DNA from: Amycolatopsis bartoniae
Lineage (GTDB): Bacteria > Actinomycetota > Actinomycetes > Mycobacteriales > Pseudonocardiaceae
Direction of reading: 5' to 3'
Assembly: GCF_014191255.1 (NCBI RefSeq)
Contig: NZ_JACHWH010000003.1
Coordinates: forward strand, 439,501 to 503,500
DNA: 64,000 bases
The notes beneath the pieces are model-generated. The model had not been told where the DNA came from, made no database searches, and was given only the letters and a program-made list of their open reading frames with translations. Below, piece after piece: positions 16,981 to 25,920 of the stretch (the first letter of the stretch is position 1; the number at the start of each line of letters is the position of its first letter). The position numbers were made by a program, and so were the translations under genes.

Positions 16981-19900
16981 ATGGCGCACGACTCCAGCGG
17001 GATCTCACGGCGGAACGTGCTGTCCGCGGGCACCGGGCTGCTCGCCGGGTTCGGGGTGGCGGCGGCACTGCCCGCCGCGGCGTCCGCGGCGCCCGCGCAG
17101 GCTCCCGCGAAGACCGACCTCGCGTTGTTCCGCCCGGTCACGGTGTCCTCGACCGACTACGCCGCCACCCCGGCCGAGTTCGCGGTCGACGGGCTGGCGC
17201 AGGTCGGCGTGCGGGGGTCGGGCTGGCGGGCCGCGCAGGGCGACGGGCAGTGGATCGTCGTCGACCTGCAGGGCCGCTGCGAGATCAGCTCGGTGGTGCT
17301 GACGTTCGAGGCCCAGCCCGGCGATCCGGCGTTCGATGGGAGCGCTTCCCGCAGTCACACCACCGGGTTCGAGGTCCAGTCGAGCTACGCGGTGTCCTTC
17401 GACCTGGACGTCTCGCCCGACGGCCGGACCTGGCGCACCGTCCACCACACCGACTCCGGCACCGGGGGAGTGGTCACGATCCCGCTCGCGCCCGCGGTGT
17501 CCGCGCGCTGGGTGCGGCTGTCGGCCTCCCGCCGGTCGACGACGAACCCGTTGGGGCTCAACGGCTTCCAGGTGTACGGCACGAGCCAGGGGCCGCGTCC
17601 GGCCGTGCGCGGCTGGACCAGCTGGCCGGTGCGGCAGCGGGACGACGCGCCGGACCTCGCGGTCGCGGCCGACGGCACGGTGCCGCTCGAGTCCGGGTGG
17701 GTGCTCACGATGCAGGACTGGGCGCCGAGCACGGACGGCGCGGTGCTGTCGGGCACGCCGGTGGACACGCGCGGCTGGCTGCCCGCGACCGTGCCGGGAA
17801 CGGTGCTGGCGTCGCTGGTCGAGCAGGGGCAGCTGCCGGATCCGGTGTCGGGGATGAACAACCTGCACGTGCCGGAAGCGCTTTCCCGGCACGCCTGGTG
17901 GTACCGGCGGTCCTTCCGGCTGCCGCGCGGGCTGGACACGTCGGCCGGACGGCACGTGTGGCTGGAGTTCGACGGGGTGAACCACGAAGCCGAGATCTGG
18001 CTCAACGGCGCGCGAGTGGGCGATCTGGCGCACCCGTTCGGGCGCGCGGCGCTCGACGTCACCGCGGCATTGCGGCGCGACGGGGACCAGGCCGTGGCCG
18101 TGCGGATCTCGCCGATGCCGCACCCCGGCAGCCCCGCCGACAAGGGCCCTTCGGGCAGTTCCTGGGTCGACGCCGGCGGCACGATGTTCGAGGACTCGCC
18201 GACGTACCTCGCGGTGTCCGGCTGGGACTGGATGCCGGCGGTGCGCGACCGGGCGTCGGGGATCTGGAACCACGTGCGGCTGCGCTCGACCGGCGCCGTC
18301 GTGTTCGGTGACGCCCGCGTGGACACCGTGCTGCCGAACCTGCCGGACACGAGCGTCGCCGAGGTCACCGTCACGGTGCCGGTGCGCAACGCGGGCACGG
18401 GCACCCAGCGGGTGAAGGTCACCGCGGCGTTCGCGGGTAAGGAGCTGAGCAGCACGGTCACGGTCGCCGCCGGGCAGGAGGCGCAGGCCGTGTTCTCGAA
18501 GGTCCGGATCGACAAGCCGGAACTGTGGTGGCCCAACGGGTACGGCGATCCCACGCTGCACGACCTGACGTTGACGGCGTCGCTCGGCAGGACGGTCAGC
18601 GACCGGCGGACGCTGCGGATCGGGCTGCGGCAGATCGGGTATCAGTACGACCTGCCCATCGTGGTCTCGGACGGCCGCGCGGACCAGACCGTCGACTTCC
18701 CCCGGCAGCAGGCCCGGTACGTCCGGATGCAGGGCGACCGGCGGGCGACCAGCTGGGGCTTCTCGCTCTGGACGATGTCCGTTGTGGACAGTGCGGCGCC
18801 GGGAACCGATCTGGCGCAGGGCAAGACAGCCACTTCGTCCTCTGTGGGCGACGGGAACCCGCCGGGCAACGCGGTGGACGGCAACCCGTCGACGCGGTGG
18901 TCCTCGGAGTACCAGGACGGCCAGTGGCTGCAGGTCGATCTCGGCGCGACCGCGGAGTTCGACCGCGTGGTGCTGACGTGGGAGACCGCGTACGCGCAGA
19001 CGTACCGCATCCAGGTGTCGCAGGACGGGCAGACGTGGACGGACGTGGCGTCGGTGGACAACACGGCGAAACCGCTGACCATCCTCGTCAACGGTGTCAA
19101 GGTGTTCTGCCGCGGCGGGAGCTGGGGCTGGGACGAGCTGCTGCGCCGGATGCCGCCGGAGCGGGTGGACGCGGCCGTCGCGATGCACCGGGACATGAAC
19201 TTCACGCTGATCCGCAACTGGATCGGCTCCTCCTACCGCGAGGAGCTGTTCGCCGCGTGCGACCGGTACGGGATCCTGCTGTGGAACGAGTTCTGGGACG
19301 GCTGGTCGACGGATCCGGCGAACCACGACGTGTTCCTGGCGCAGGCGAAGGACACCGTGCTGCGCTACCGGCACCACCCGTGCGCCACGGTCTGGTTCGG
19401 CTGCAACGAGGGCACGCCGCCCGCGGTGATCGACAACGCGCTGCGCGAGATCGTCACCGGCAACACGGACCTGCTGTACCAGGGCAACTCGGCGGGTGGG
19501 GTGATCACCGGGGACGGGCCGTACTTCTGGCTCGACCCCAAGCTGTACTTCACCGGGCAGGCGACGGGTGGGAAGTCCGGGTTCTGGAGCGAGATCGGGC
19601 TGCCGACGGTGTCGGTGGTGGAGAGCATGCGCAACCTCGTCGGCGAGGGTGAGCCGGGATGGCCGATCGGTGACGCGTGGTACCTGCACGACTGGTCGAC
19701 GCAGGGAAACCAGGCGCCGCAGGGCTACCTGGCGGCGATCGACGCCCGGCTCGCGCCGTCGAGCAGTCTGGACGAGTTCTGCCGCAAGGCGCAGTTCGTC
19801 AACTACGAGAGCATGCGGGCGATCTTCGAGGCGTGGAACGCGAAGCTGTGGCAGGACGCGACAGGGGTGCTGCTGTGGATGTCGCATCCGGCGTGGCACA

Positions 19901-20559
19901 GCACGGTGTGGCAGACCTACGACTACGACCTGGACGTCAACGGGAGTTACTACGGGGCGCGGAAGGGTTGCGAGGCGCGGCATGTGCAGGCGGACCTGTC
20001 GACGTGGCAGGTGAAGGCGGTCAACCACACGCGCGACACCTTGAGTGGCGTGACGGTCTCGGCGCAGTTGTACGGTTTGGACGGTCGCGCTCTGGGTGCC
20101 CCGGTGCGGCAGGTTCTGGACGTGGCGCCGGTCTCGACGGCTTCCGCCTTCACGGTGCCGTTCGGGAGTGACCTGCCCGCGCTGCACCTGCTGCGCCTGA
20201 CGCTGACCGACGGTCGCGGGACGGTGTTGTCGGAGAACACCTACTGGCGGTACACAGTGGACACCGCGATGCGGGCGCTGAACCAGCTGGCGCCGGCGAG
20301 CGTGTCGGTGGACTTCCGCGCGGCACGCGAGGGCTACACGGCGACGATCCGCAACACGGGCCGCACGGTGGCCGCGATGGTGCGCCTGTCGCTACGCGAA
20401 CACGACGGCGAGGAGCGCGTGCTGCCGACCCTGTACGAGGACAACTACTTCTGGCTGCTGCCAGGGGAAAGCCGTGAGGTCACGGTATCCCCCCGGCGGC
20501 CCGTGCAACGCCCGCGGCTGCGGGTGGAGGGCTACAACGTCCCGGGAAAGCTGTGGTGA
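16981..20559 (+). CDS. Secreted GH2 glycosidase (exo-beta-glucosaminidase-like) with discoidin modules
   Basis: A 1192-residue exported enzyme. A Tat signal starts at residue 9 (SRRNVLSAGTGLLAGFGVAA) and ends near ASAAPA. An F5/8-type C (discoidin) domain spans about 45-200. GH2 sugar-binding and Ig-like domains run about 220-555. An extra discoidin-derived block at about 556-697 interrupts the chain before the TIM barrel, which begins LVNGVKVFCRGGSWGWDELL. The acid/base is Glu810 in WFGCNEGT and the nucleophile Glu871 in FWSEIGLP, as in CsxA-type exo-beta-D-glucosaminidases. The second start candidate 24 bases upstream would weaken the signal peptide. It acts outside the cell on chitosan- or galactoside-like polymers; substrate choice is tentative. 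It overlaps the convergent downstream gene by 28 bases. A LacI-type GGAAGCGCTTTCC lies inside it. Confidence 0.88.
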   Translation: MAHDSSGISRRNVLSAGTGLLAGFGVAAALPAAASAAPAQAPAKTDLALFRPVTVSSTDYAATPAEFAVDGLAQVGVRGSGWRAAQGDGQWIVVDLQGRCEISSVVLTFEAQPGDPAFDGSASRSHTTGFEVQSSYAVSFDLDVSPDGRTWRTVHHTDSGTGGVVTIPLAPAVSARWVRLSASRRSTTNPLGLNGFQVYGTSQGPRPAVRGWTSWPVRQRDDAPDLAVAADGTVPLESGWVLTMQDWAPSTDGAVLSGTPVDTRGWLPATVPGTVLASLVEQGQLPDPVSGMNNLHVPEALSRHAWWYRRSFRLPRGLDTSAGRHVWLEFDGVNHEAEIWLNGARVGDLAHPFGRAALDVTAALRRDGDQAVAVRISPMPHPGSPADKGPSGSSWVDAGGTMFEDSPTYLAVSGWDWMPAVRDRASGIWNHVRLRSTGAVVFGDARVDTVLPNLPDTSVAEVTVTVPVRNAGTGTQRVKVTAAFAGKELSSTVTVAAGQEAQAVFSKVRIDKPELWWPNGYGDPTLHDLTLTASLGRTVSDRRTLRIGLRQIGYQYDLPIVVSDGRADQTVDFPRQQARYVRMQGDRRATSWGFSLWTMSVVDSAAPGTDLAQGKTATSSSVGDGNPPGNAVDGNPSTRWSSEYQDGQWLQVDLGATAEFDRVVLTWETAYAQTYRIQVSQDGQTWTDVASVDNTAKPLTILVNGVKVFCRGGSWGWDELLRRMPPERVDAAVAMHRDMNFTLIRNWIGSSYREELFAACDRYGILLWNEFWDGWSTDPANHDVFLAQAKDTVLRYRHHPCATVWFGCNEGTPPAVIDNALREIVTGNTDLLYQGNSAGGVITGDGPYFWLDPKLYFTGQATGGKSGFWSEIGLPTVSVVESMRNLVGEGEPGWPIGDAWYLHDWSTQGNQAPQGYLAAIDARLAPSSSLDEFCRKAQFVNYESMRAIFEAWNAKLWQDATGVLLWMSHPAWHSTVWQTYDYDLDVNGSYYGARKGCEARHVQADLSTWQVKAVNHTRDTLSGVTVSAQLYGLDGRALGAPVRQVLDVAPVSTASAFTVPFGSDLPALHLLRLTLTDGRGTVLSENTYWRYTVDTAMRALNQLAPASVSVDFRAAREGYTATIRNTGRTVAAMVRLSLREHDGEERVLPTLYEDNYFWLLPGESREVTVSPRRPVQRPRLRVEGYNVPGKLW

Positions 20560-21059
20560 GAGCCCGTCGGGGGTGACCCGAGCAAACCCCACGGTGCGAT
20601 GTTCACCAGGCACAGCCGGCACAGGCCGCGCACGTAGCGGCTCGACCGGTTGTCCTGGGGCAGCACCAGGGTGGGGCGGGTCAGCACCGCGCCGTTGTAG
20701 TGCGTCGCCAGCAGGGCCGGGCGCGCGCCGAACTCCGGGTCGATCTCCGCCAGTGACAGGGCCACCTGGTAGCCGTCCTCGGAGTTGGCCACCACGACCA
20801 CGTTGAGCAGGCCCCGCTTGTGCCGCGCGTCCACGTCGAAACCCGCCTCGGCGAGCACGTCGTACAGCGGCACTGCGTACACGTGGTGCACCTCGCGCCG
20901 CCGCCTGGTCACGTACGGCACCTCGTACCGCTCCCGCGCGCGGGCCGCCAGCTCCGCCGTCTCCAGCACCCGCTCGGCGGCCACCGCACCGGTGATCAGC
21001 ACCTGCGCGGGCCCCAGCGGCGTGCGCGGCGCGGGGATCGGCGGCGCGGCGGGCTCCAT
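20532..21059 (-). CDS. Small molybdopterin-binding-oxidoreductase-like protein
   Basis: A 175-residue cytosolic protein with a pattern like the C-terminal part of the sulfite-oxidase/oxidoreductase molybdopterin-binding fold: VLITGAVAAERVLETAELA, then HVYAVPLYDVLAEAGFD, LNVVVVANSEDGYQVALSLAEIDPEFG, and the closing PTLVLPQDNRSSRYVRGLCRLCLVNI. The segment SEDGYQVALSLAEI with a later RYVRG is shared by minimal members that lack the cofactor cysteine; I see no convincing Mo-ligating Cys. Its role is unknown. The start is the ATG giving MEPAAPP; codons upstream give an unlikely basic leader. It ends inside the last codons of the convergent GH2 gene. Confidence 0.65.
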   Translation of the reverse strand: MEPAAPPIPAPRTPLGPAQVLITGAVAAERVLETAELAARARERYEVPYVTRRRREVHHVYAVPLYDVLAEAGFDVDARHKRGLLNVVVVANSEDGYQVALSLAEIDPEFGARPALLATHYNGAVLTRPTLVLPQDNRSSRYVRGLCRLCLVNIAPWGLLGSPPTGSHHSFPGTL

Positions 21060-21234
21060 GATCCCACGGTAGGACGGCGAATCCCGCCACGACATCCACC
21101 AACCGGGTCGAATCCGCGGAAACGGAACCATCGATCCAGACAAGCACGCACCAGCGGCGAAGAGGGGCCCAGGAAGCCGCAAGCAACCAAACCGCCACCG
21201 GACACCACCAGCGTACAAAGGAAGCCAAGAGGTG

Positions 21235-22359
21235 ATGTCCTTGTCCGTGGTGCGGGGTGCCCGGCGGCGCCGGTGGGCCGTGGTGGTGGTCGTGGCGGTG
21301 CTGCTCGTCGCCGTTCCCCTCGTCGTTTCCGCGCTGCGCCCCGCCGGGCACTCCCTCGACGCCGCCCGCCTGCGCGACCTCGTGCTCGCCTCGGAGTCCG
21401 TGCCGTACCAGGGTTACGCGCAGAGCACCGGCTCGCTCGCGCTCCCGCAGCTGCCCGACCTCGCCGACGTCTCGGCCCTGTTCTCCACCACGACGACCAC
21501 GCACGCCTGGTACGCCGCCCCGGACCGCTACCGCGTCGCCGTCCTCACCACCGGCGGCGAGCGCGACCTCTACCGCCTGCCCGAGGGCGAGTACACCTGG
21601 GACTACGGCGCCGACCAGCTCACCGAGCTGCAGGGCGAAGCGCCGGTCCGCCTGCCACGGGCGGCCGACCTGCTGCCGCCCGAGCTCGCCCGGCGGATCC
21701 TGCGCACCGCCCCGCGGGACGCCGTCACCACGCTGCCCGCCCGCCGCGTCGCCGGGATCGCCGCGTCCGGACTGCGCCTCGTACCGGCGGATTCCGGCAC
21801 CACCATCGGACAGGTCGACGTATGGGCCGACCCCGGCAGCGGCCTGCCGCTGCGCGTCGAGGTCACCGCGCGCGGGCAGCGGGCGCCGATCCTCGTCAGC
21901 GAGTTCCAGCAGGTCGGCCAGACCGCGCCCGTGGTCACCGCGCCCGTCCCCGCTCCGTCGAGCGGCTTCACGGTGACGACGGCGCCGGACCTTTCCCGCG
22001 CGCTCAACGCCCTCGGCCAGGTCCGCCTGCCCGGAACCCTCGCCGGGCGCCGGGCGAGCCAGACGAACGTCGGCATCCAAGGCGCCGCGCTGTACGGCGA
22101 GGGGCTGGCGACGTTCGCCGCGGTCGCCATCCCACGCAACGTTGCCGACTCCGCGGCCGACGCGGCGGCGAAAGCCGGTGCTGCCACCGTTCCGCTGACC
22201 TTCGGGGACGCCGTGCTGCTCTCGATCGCGCCGCTGTCGCTGGCCGTCGTGCGCCCGCCCGGCGGCCGTCGCGCGTTCCTGCTCGCCGGGCTGGTCACGC
22301 CGGCCGTGCTGCAGGCCGCGGGCGAGGACCTGACGCACCTGCCGCGGAGCTTCCGATGA
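21235..22359 (+). CDS. LolA-like membrane-anchored protein preceding an ABC exporter
   Basis: A 374-residue protein with an Arg-rich N terminus and a single transmembrane or signal-anchor segment (AVVVVVAVLLVAVPLVVSAL, residues 15-34). The extracellular region has a LolA/LppX-like beta pattern: VLASESVPYQGYAQSTGSL, HAWYAAPDRYRVAVLT, YRLPEGEYTWDYGAD, GQVDVWADPGSGLPLRVEVT. Such proteins carry acyl chains or act as sigma-factor regulators in actinobacteria. A GTG one codon earlier is an equally possible start, with AAAGGAAG about ten bases before. Its stop overlaps the ABC ATPase start by four bases, so the three genes form an operon: outer-face binding protein, ATPase and permease. What is moved is unknown. 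Confidence 0.8.
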   Translation: MSLSVVRGARRRRWAVVVVVAVLLVAVPLVVSALRPAGHSLDAARLRDLVLASESVPYQGYAQSTGSLALPQLPDLADVSALFSTTTTTHAWYAAPDRYRVAVLTTGGERDLYRLPEGEYTWDYGADQLTELQGEAPVRLPRAADLLPPELARRILRTAPRDAVTTLPARRVAGIAASGLRLVPADSGTTIGQVDVWADPGSGLPLRVEVTARGQRAPILVSEFQQVGQTAPVVTAPVPAPSSGFTVTTAPDLSRALNALGQVRLPGTLAGRRASQTNVGIQGAALYGEGLATFAAVAIPRNVADSAADAAAKAGAATVPLTFGDAVLLSIAPLSLAVVRPPGGRRAFLLAGLVTPAVLQAAGEDLTHLPRSFR

Positions 22360-23264
22360 TCGTCACGAGGGCGCTGACCAAGCGCTACGGCCGGGTGCTG
22401 GCCGTCGACGAGGTGGACCTCGACGTCCGGGAGGGCGACCGCTACGGCTTCCTGGGGCCCAACGGCTCCGGCAAGACCACGCTCGTCCGGATGCTCCTCG
22501 GGCTCGTCTTCGCGACCAGCGGCGAGATCGAGGTCCTGGGCCGCCCGGTGCCGAAGCGCGTCGCGGAGGCGCTGCCCGAGCTGGGCGCGCTCGTCGAAGG
22601 CCCCGGCGCGTACCCGCACCTGTCGGGCCGCCGGAACCTCGCGTTGCTCGACGCCGTCGGCAAAGGCGCGCGCCGCACCCGCCGGCAGCGGATCGAGGAG
22701 GCGCTGGAACGCGTCGGGCTCGTGACGGTCGACCAGCGGCCGGTGAAGGCGTACTCGCTGGGCATGCGCCAGCGCCTCGGGCTCGCCGCCGCCCTGCTGA
22801 ACCGGCCGCGGCTGCTGATCCTCGACGAGCCCACGAACGGCCTCGACCCGCAGGGCATCAAGGAGATCCGCGAGCTGCTGACCGGGCTGAACCGCGACGG
22901 CACGACGGTGTTCCTGTCGAGCCACCTGCTGACCGAGGTCGAGCAGCTGTGCACGCGCGTCGGCATCGTCGACCGCGGCCGCCTGGTGCTCCAGGACGAC
23001 CTCGCCGCCCTGCGCGGGGAGACCGGCCGCGTCGTGCTCGCCACCCCCGACCCGGCGGCCGCCGTCGCGTTGCTCGACGGGCGGGTGGAGCACCGCGACG
23101 GGGACCGGCTCGTGGTCCGGCACGACGACGCGGCCGAGCTGAACGCGAGCCTCGTCCACGCGGGGGTGCGCGTCCATTCCCTGGTGCCGCACCGGCGGAC
23201 GCTGGAGGACGTCGTGCTCGACGTGACGGGACCGGGTTCGGACCGCTTCGGGGAGCGCCCGTGA
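22356..23264 (+). CDS. ABC transporter ATP-binding protein (DrrA/CcmA type)
   Basis: A 302-residue ABC ATPase. Walker A GPNGSGKT lies at residues 34-41, the signature is YSLGMRQRLGLAAALL (LGMRQ variant of LSGGQ), Walker B is LLILDEPTNGLDP and the switch His is in FLSSHLL. A C-terminal domain of about 80 residues (VVLATPDPAAAVALL, LVVRHDDAAELNASL) is typical of exporters in the drug/natamycin group. It is translationally coupled upstream to the LolA-like gene and downstream to the permease. It energises export of an unidentified, probably lipophilic, compound or lipid. Confidence 0.93.
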   Translation: MIVTRALTKRYGRVLAVDEVDLDVREGDRYGFLGPNGSGKTTLVRMLLGLVFATSGEIEVLGRPVPKRVAEALPELGALVEGPGAYPHLSGRRNLALLDAVGKGARRTRRQRIEEALERVGLVTVDQRPVKAYSLGMRQRLGLAAALLNRPRLLILDEPTNGLDPQGIKEIRELLTGLNRDGTTVFLSSHLLTEVEQLCTRVGIVDRGRLVLQDDLAALRGETGRVVLATPDPAAAVALLDGRVEHRDGDRLVVRHDDAAELNASLVHAGVRVHSLVPHRRTLEDVVLDVTGPGSDRFGERP

Positions 23265-24094
23265 TCGGCGTGGAACTGCGGAAACTGGTGCTGCGGCCGC
23301 GGGTGTGGGCCAGCGTGCTGCTGCTGTGTCTGCTGCCCGCGATCGTCGCGGTGTTCCTCGCGACCGCCGACTTCGCGCCGCCGCCGGGACAGGGCGGGGC
23401 GTTCCTGAGCGCCGTGGTGTCCGACGGCACGCTCTACCCGGCCGCGGCGCTGGCGCTCGTGCTGCCGCTGTTCCTGCCGATCGCGGTCGCGGTGACGGCG
23501 GGCGACGCGATCGCGGGCGAGGCGGCCGGGGGCACCCTGCGCTACCTGCTCGTCCGGCCGGTCGGGCGCACGCGGGTGCTGACGGCGAAGCTCGTGGCGA
23601 TCGCGGTGTACGCGACGGCGGCGATCGGCATCGTCGTGCTCACGTCGCTGGTCATCGGGGTGCTGCTGTTCGGCACGGGCGCGCAGGCGGTGCCGGGGGG
23701 GCCGCCCGCGGGCGCGGTGTCGCTGTCCGGGGTGCCGCTGACCTCGTCGTCGCTGGCGTTGCGGCTGCTCGGCGCGGTGGGGTACATCGTGCTGTCGATG
23801 GTCGGCTTCGCGGCGATCACGCTGTTCCTGTCGACGGTCACCGAGTCCGCGGTCGGCGCCGCGCTCGGCGGGCTCGCCGTGCTGATCACCAGCTCGGTGC
23901 TGGAAACGCTCGACGCGGCGGCGCCCGTCAAGCCGTACCTGCCGACGCACTACTGGCTGTCGTGGCTCGACTTCTTCCGGGATCCCGTGCTGTGGCGCAA
24001 CATCGACTCCGGGCTGCTGCTGCAGGCCGGGTACATCGTGGTGTTCTTCGGTGCGGCGTGGGCGAACTTCGCGACGAAGGACATCACGGACTGA
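23261..24094 (+). CDS. ABC-2-type permease
   Basis: A 277-residue membrane protein with about six helices. It begins VIGVELRKLVLRPRVWAS, the cytoplasmic amphipathic entry typical of ABC-2 permeases, followed by LYPAAALALVLPLFLPIAVAVTAGDAIAGEAAGGTLRYLLVRP, where the GDAIAGE...GTLRYLL stretch is the conserved coupling-helix segment that touches the ATPase. The GTG start overlaps the ATPase stop by four bases. Together with the ATPase it forms a homodimeric half-exporter. Two bases beyond its stop the convergent hydrolase gene ends, so the operon finishes here. Confidence 0.9.
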   Translation: MIGVELRKLVLRPRVWASVLLLCLLPAIVAVFLATADFAPPPGQGGAFLSAVVSDGTLYPAAALALVLPLFLPIAVAVTAGDAIAGEAAGGTLRYLLVRPVGRTRVLTAKLVAIAVYATAAIGIVVLTSLVIGVLLFGTGAQAVPGGPPAGAVSLSGVPLTSSSLALRLLGAVGYIVLSMVGFAAITLFLSTVTESAVGAALGGLAVLITSSVLETLDAAAPVKPYLPTHYWLSWLDFFRDPVLWRNIDSGLLLQAGYIVVFFGAAWANFATKDITD

Positions 24095-24095
24095 T

Positions 24096-24884
24096 TCACG
24101 GACAGCTCGCCGGTGCGGCCAGGGGAGCGGTGCCGAGCGCCCGCAGCACGAGTGCCGTGGTCGCGGGATCAGTCGGCAGATCGCCGTGTGCCGCATGGTT
24201 TCCGGGACAGACCTGTTGCAGCGGCACGTTCACCGCGCCTTCGAGCCGGGCCGAGTCCGGCGGCACGACGGTCTGGTCGTCCTGCGTCCACACCGACAGC
24301 CACGGCAACCCGGGCGGCAGCGGCGGGAGTTGGCGAAGCAGCGCGCTACCGGGCGTGAGCTGCTGGCACGCCACCGGGCACGCGCCCGGCACGAGCGCCC
24401 CGCCGGCGGACGCGACGGTGGTCCCGTGCATCGGCGCGCCGAGCGTGACGACGCGGCGCGCCTGGTGCTCCCCGCCTCGGTCCGCGACCCACAGCCGCGC
24501 CACGACGCCGCCCGCCGAGTAGCCGATCACGTCGACCGAGGGGGCACCCTGTGCGTACGCGCGCTGCACGGCGTCGGCGAGAACTCCGGCCTGCTGCCGG
24601 AGATCGCCCGTGCCGTCCCCGGCGAGCGTGAGCACGTCGGCCTGCCGCCCGGTGTCGCGGATGGCCGCGGCGAGCCGTTCGAGCGCGTCGCGGCTCCCGC
24701 CGTAGCCGGGCACGAGCAGCACGGGACCGAGGGCGTCCTGACCCGGCCGGCCGCTCTGGGGTGCGGGATCCTCGCTGACGGCGAGCCCGGTGCCGACCGC
24801 GGCGACGAGCACGACCGCGACCCCGGCGAACACCAGCCGTCGGCGGAGACTCAGGGCGCGCCACCGGTCGAGGACGCTCACCAC
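24096..24884 (-). CDS. Membrane-anchored alpha/beta hydrolase, triacylglycerol-lipase-like
   Basis: A 262-residue hydrolase with an N-terminal signal anchor (RRLVFAGVAVVLVAAVGTGLAV). The fold markers are VLLVPGYGGSRDALERLAAA near the oxyanion hole, the nucleophile elbow VIGYSAGGVVARLW with Ser in GYSAG, and a late GNHAAHGDLP that may supply the His. Four cysteines in the second half (GACPVACQQL and ...VCPG) suggest disulfides outside the membrane. This resembles secreted class-2 lipases and esterases of actinomycetes (LipA/EstA). The start is one of two adjacent GTG codons; longer frames add an unlikely non-hydrophobic leader. It is convergent with the ABC permease gene. Confidence 0.8.
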   Translation of the reverse strand: MVSVLDRWRALSLRRRLVFAGVAVVLVAAVGTGLAVSEDPAPQSGRPGQDALGPVLLVPGYGGSRDALERLAAAIRDTGRQADVLTLAGDGTGDLRQQAGVLADAVQRAYAQGAPSVDVIGYSAGGVVARLWVADRGGEHQARRVVTLGAPMHGTTVASAGGALVPGACPVACQQLTPGSALLRQLPPLPPGLPWLSVWTQDDQTVVPPDSARLEGAVNVPLQQVCPGNHAAHGDLPTDPATTALVLRALGTAPLAAPASCP

Positions 24885-24955
24885 GGCCGCCGTTCCGGGA
24901 GGGGAGGCCCGGATCCCTTGATTCCGTCCACGCTCCCGATTGTCCCGCCGGTTGT

Positions 24956-25318
24956 TCACCCCAGCGCCAGCACGAGGCCGAGCGCGACGAACACCGCGGC
25001 GGTGAGTCCGTGGACGCCCAGCGCGGTGAAGCGCTTTCCGCCGTTGGTCAGCACGATCACGGCGTCCGCCGTCGGTGTGAGGGCTGTGGCGACCAGCGCC
25101 CAGCCGAGCGCCGTGCTGCCGGCGGCGGCCCACACCACGAGCAGCACCACCCCGGCGGTGAGGTCGCGAACGGCCTTGATGGCGGTCAAGGCACGCAGAT
25201 TGTCCGCGGCGACCCCGTAATCGAGGGTCGCCTGCCGGGGTGCCAGCAGGAAGCGGGCGCCGAGGGTGAGGCCGACGGCACAGACGAGGAGCGCGATGAC
25301 GAGTCCGGCGAGAGACAT
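24956..25318 (-). CDS. DUF4267-type small membrane protein
   Basis: A 120-residue protein with four predicted helices: LAGLVIALLVCAVGLTLGARFLL, LTAGVVLLVVWAAAGS, LGWALVATALTPTADAVIVL and a C-terminal LTAAVFVALGLVLALG. The conserved core ALTAIKAVRDLTAG and the LTPTADAVIVLTNG segment fit the DUF4267 family of unknown function. It is divergent from a TetR regulator, and the 59-base gap is filled by a strong dyad, so it is probably repressed by that TetR protein. A role in handling a small toxic or lipophilic compound is only a guess from such pairings. Confidence 0.8.
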   Translation of the reverse strand: MSLAGLVIALLVCAVGLTLGARFLLAPRQATLDYGVAADNLRALTAIKAVRDLTAGVVLLVVWAAAGSTALGWALVATALTPTADAVIVLTNGGKRFTALGVHGLTAAVFVALGLVLALG

Positions 25319-25339
25319 GGGGGGACATCCTTCCGAGTT

Positions 25340-25371
25340 AGTCTAGCAACGTTATCTAACGATGCTAGACT
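25340..25371. promoter_or_regulatory. Near-perfect nested dyad, probable TetR operator
   Basis: A 32-base inverted repeat fills the centre of the divergent gap. The outer arms are AGTCTAGCA and TGCTAGACT (nine bases, perfect) and the inner arms CGTTA and TAACG (perfect), separated by two bases; only the two connecting positions and the two-base centre fail to pair. It ends six bases before the TetR ATG, which has no obvious ribosome site, so that mRNA may be leaderless. Its position lets one repressor control both genes. Confidence 0.8.
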
Positions 25372-25377
25372 ACGCTC

Positions 25378-25920
25378 ATGTCACCCAGACCAGCTCCGGA
25401 TCTCGAACAACGACGTGCTCAGGTTCTCCGTGCCGCCCGCGAGCTCGCCGAGGCCGACGGCTGGCCCGCCGTCACGGTGCGCCGCCTCGCCGGGGAGCTC
25501 GGCGTCACCCAGCCGGTGATCTACTCGGCCTTCGCCGGCCGCCAGGCGGTCATCGACGCGGTGGCGCTCGCGGGTTTCGACGAGGTCGCCGCGGCACTCG
25601 AGGCGGTGGACCCGTCGCCCAGGGCACGGATGCGCGCCTACCTCGACTTCGCCGCCGCGCACCCCCGCGTCTACGAGGCGATGTTCTCGCTGCCCTCGGG
25701 GTGGGCCTTCGCGACCGACGACAGCCCGGAACCGCTCCGGCGCGCGTTCTCGGCTCTCCAGGCCGCGTTCCCGGACGCCGACGGCACCCGGGCGGAAGTC
25801 GCCTGGGCGGCCCTGCACGGCCTGGCCACCCTCCAGGCCGGCGGGCGCCTGCGCGCGAGCCACGCCCAGGCCCGGCTCGACCTCGTCCACCGCATGCTCA
25901 CCCAGGAGGAGACCCGCTGA
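25378..25920 (+). CDS. TetR/AcrR-family repressor
   Basis: A 180-residue regulator. The N-terminal helix-turn-helix is in place: QVLRAARELAEADGWPAVTVRRLAGELGVTQPVIYSAF, with the usual T-V/L-I-Y-S-F ending. The ligand domain begins about residue 75 and includes HPRVYEAMFSLPSGWAF and AEVAWAALHGLATLQAGGRLR, typical of the WHG/TetR_C type. Its last base is shared with the start of the following DUF1772 gene, so the two are coupled. The dyad immediately upstream indicates autoregulation and control of the divergent DUF4267 gene. The ligand is unknown. Confidence 0.93.
   Translation: MSPRPAPDLEQRRAQVLRAARELAEADGWPAVTVRRLAGELGVTQPVIYSAFAGRQAVIDAVALAGFDEVAAALEAVDPSPRARMRAYLDFAAAHPRVYEAMFSLPSGWAFATDDSPEPLRRAFSALQAAFPDADGTRAEVAWAALHGLATLQAGGRLRASHAQARLDLVHRMLTQEETR

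Noticed and set aside
17005-20187. A 1060-codon open frame on the minus strand opposite the GH2 gene, and similar long frames opposite other genes
   Set aside because: Stop-free antisense frames are common in very GC-rich DNA. The translations are His/Arg-rich with no domain, while the plus strand has a complete Tat-exported glycosidase.
25340-25371. Phage or integrative-element attachment site
   Set aside because: The dyad is in a divergent TetR promoter; there is no integrase, tRNA or duplicate copy, so an operator is the simpler reading.
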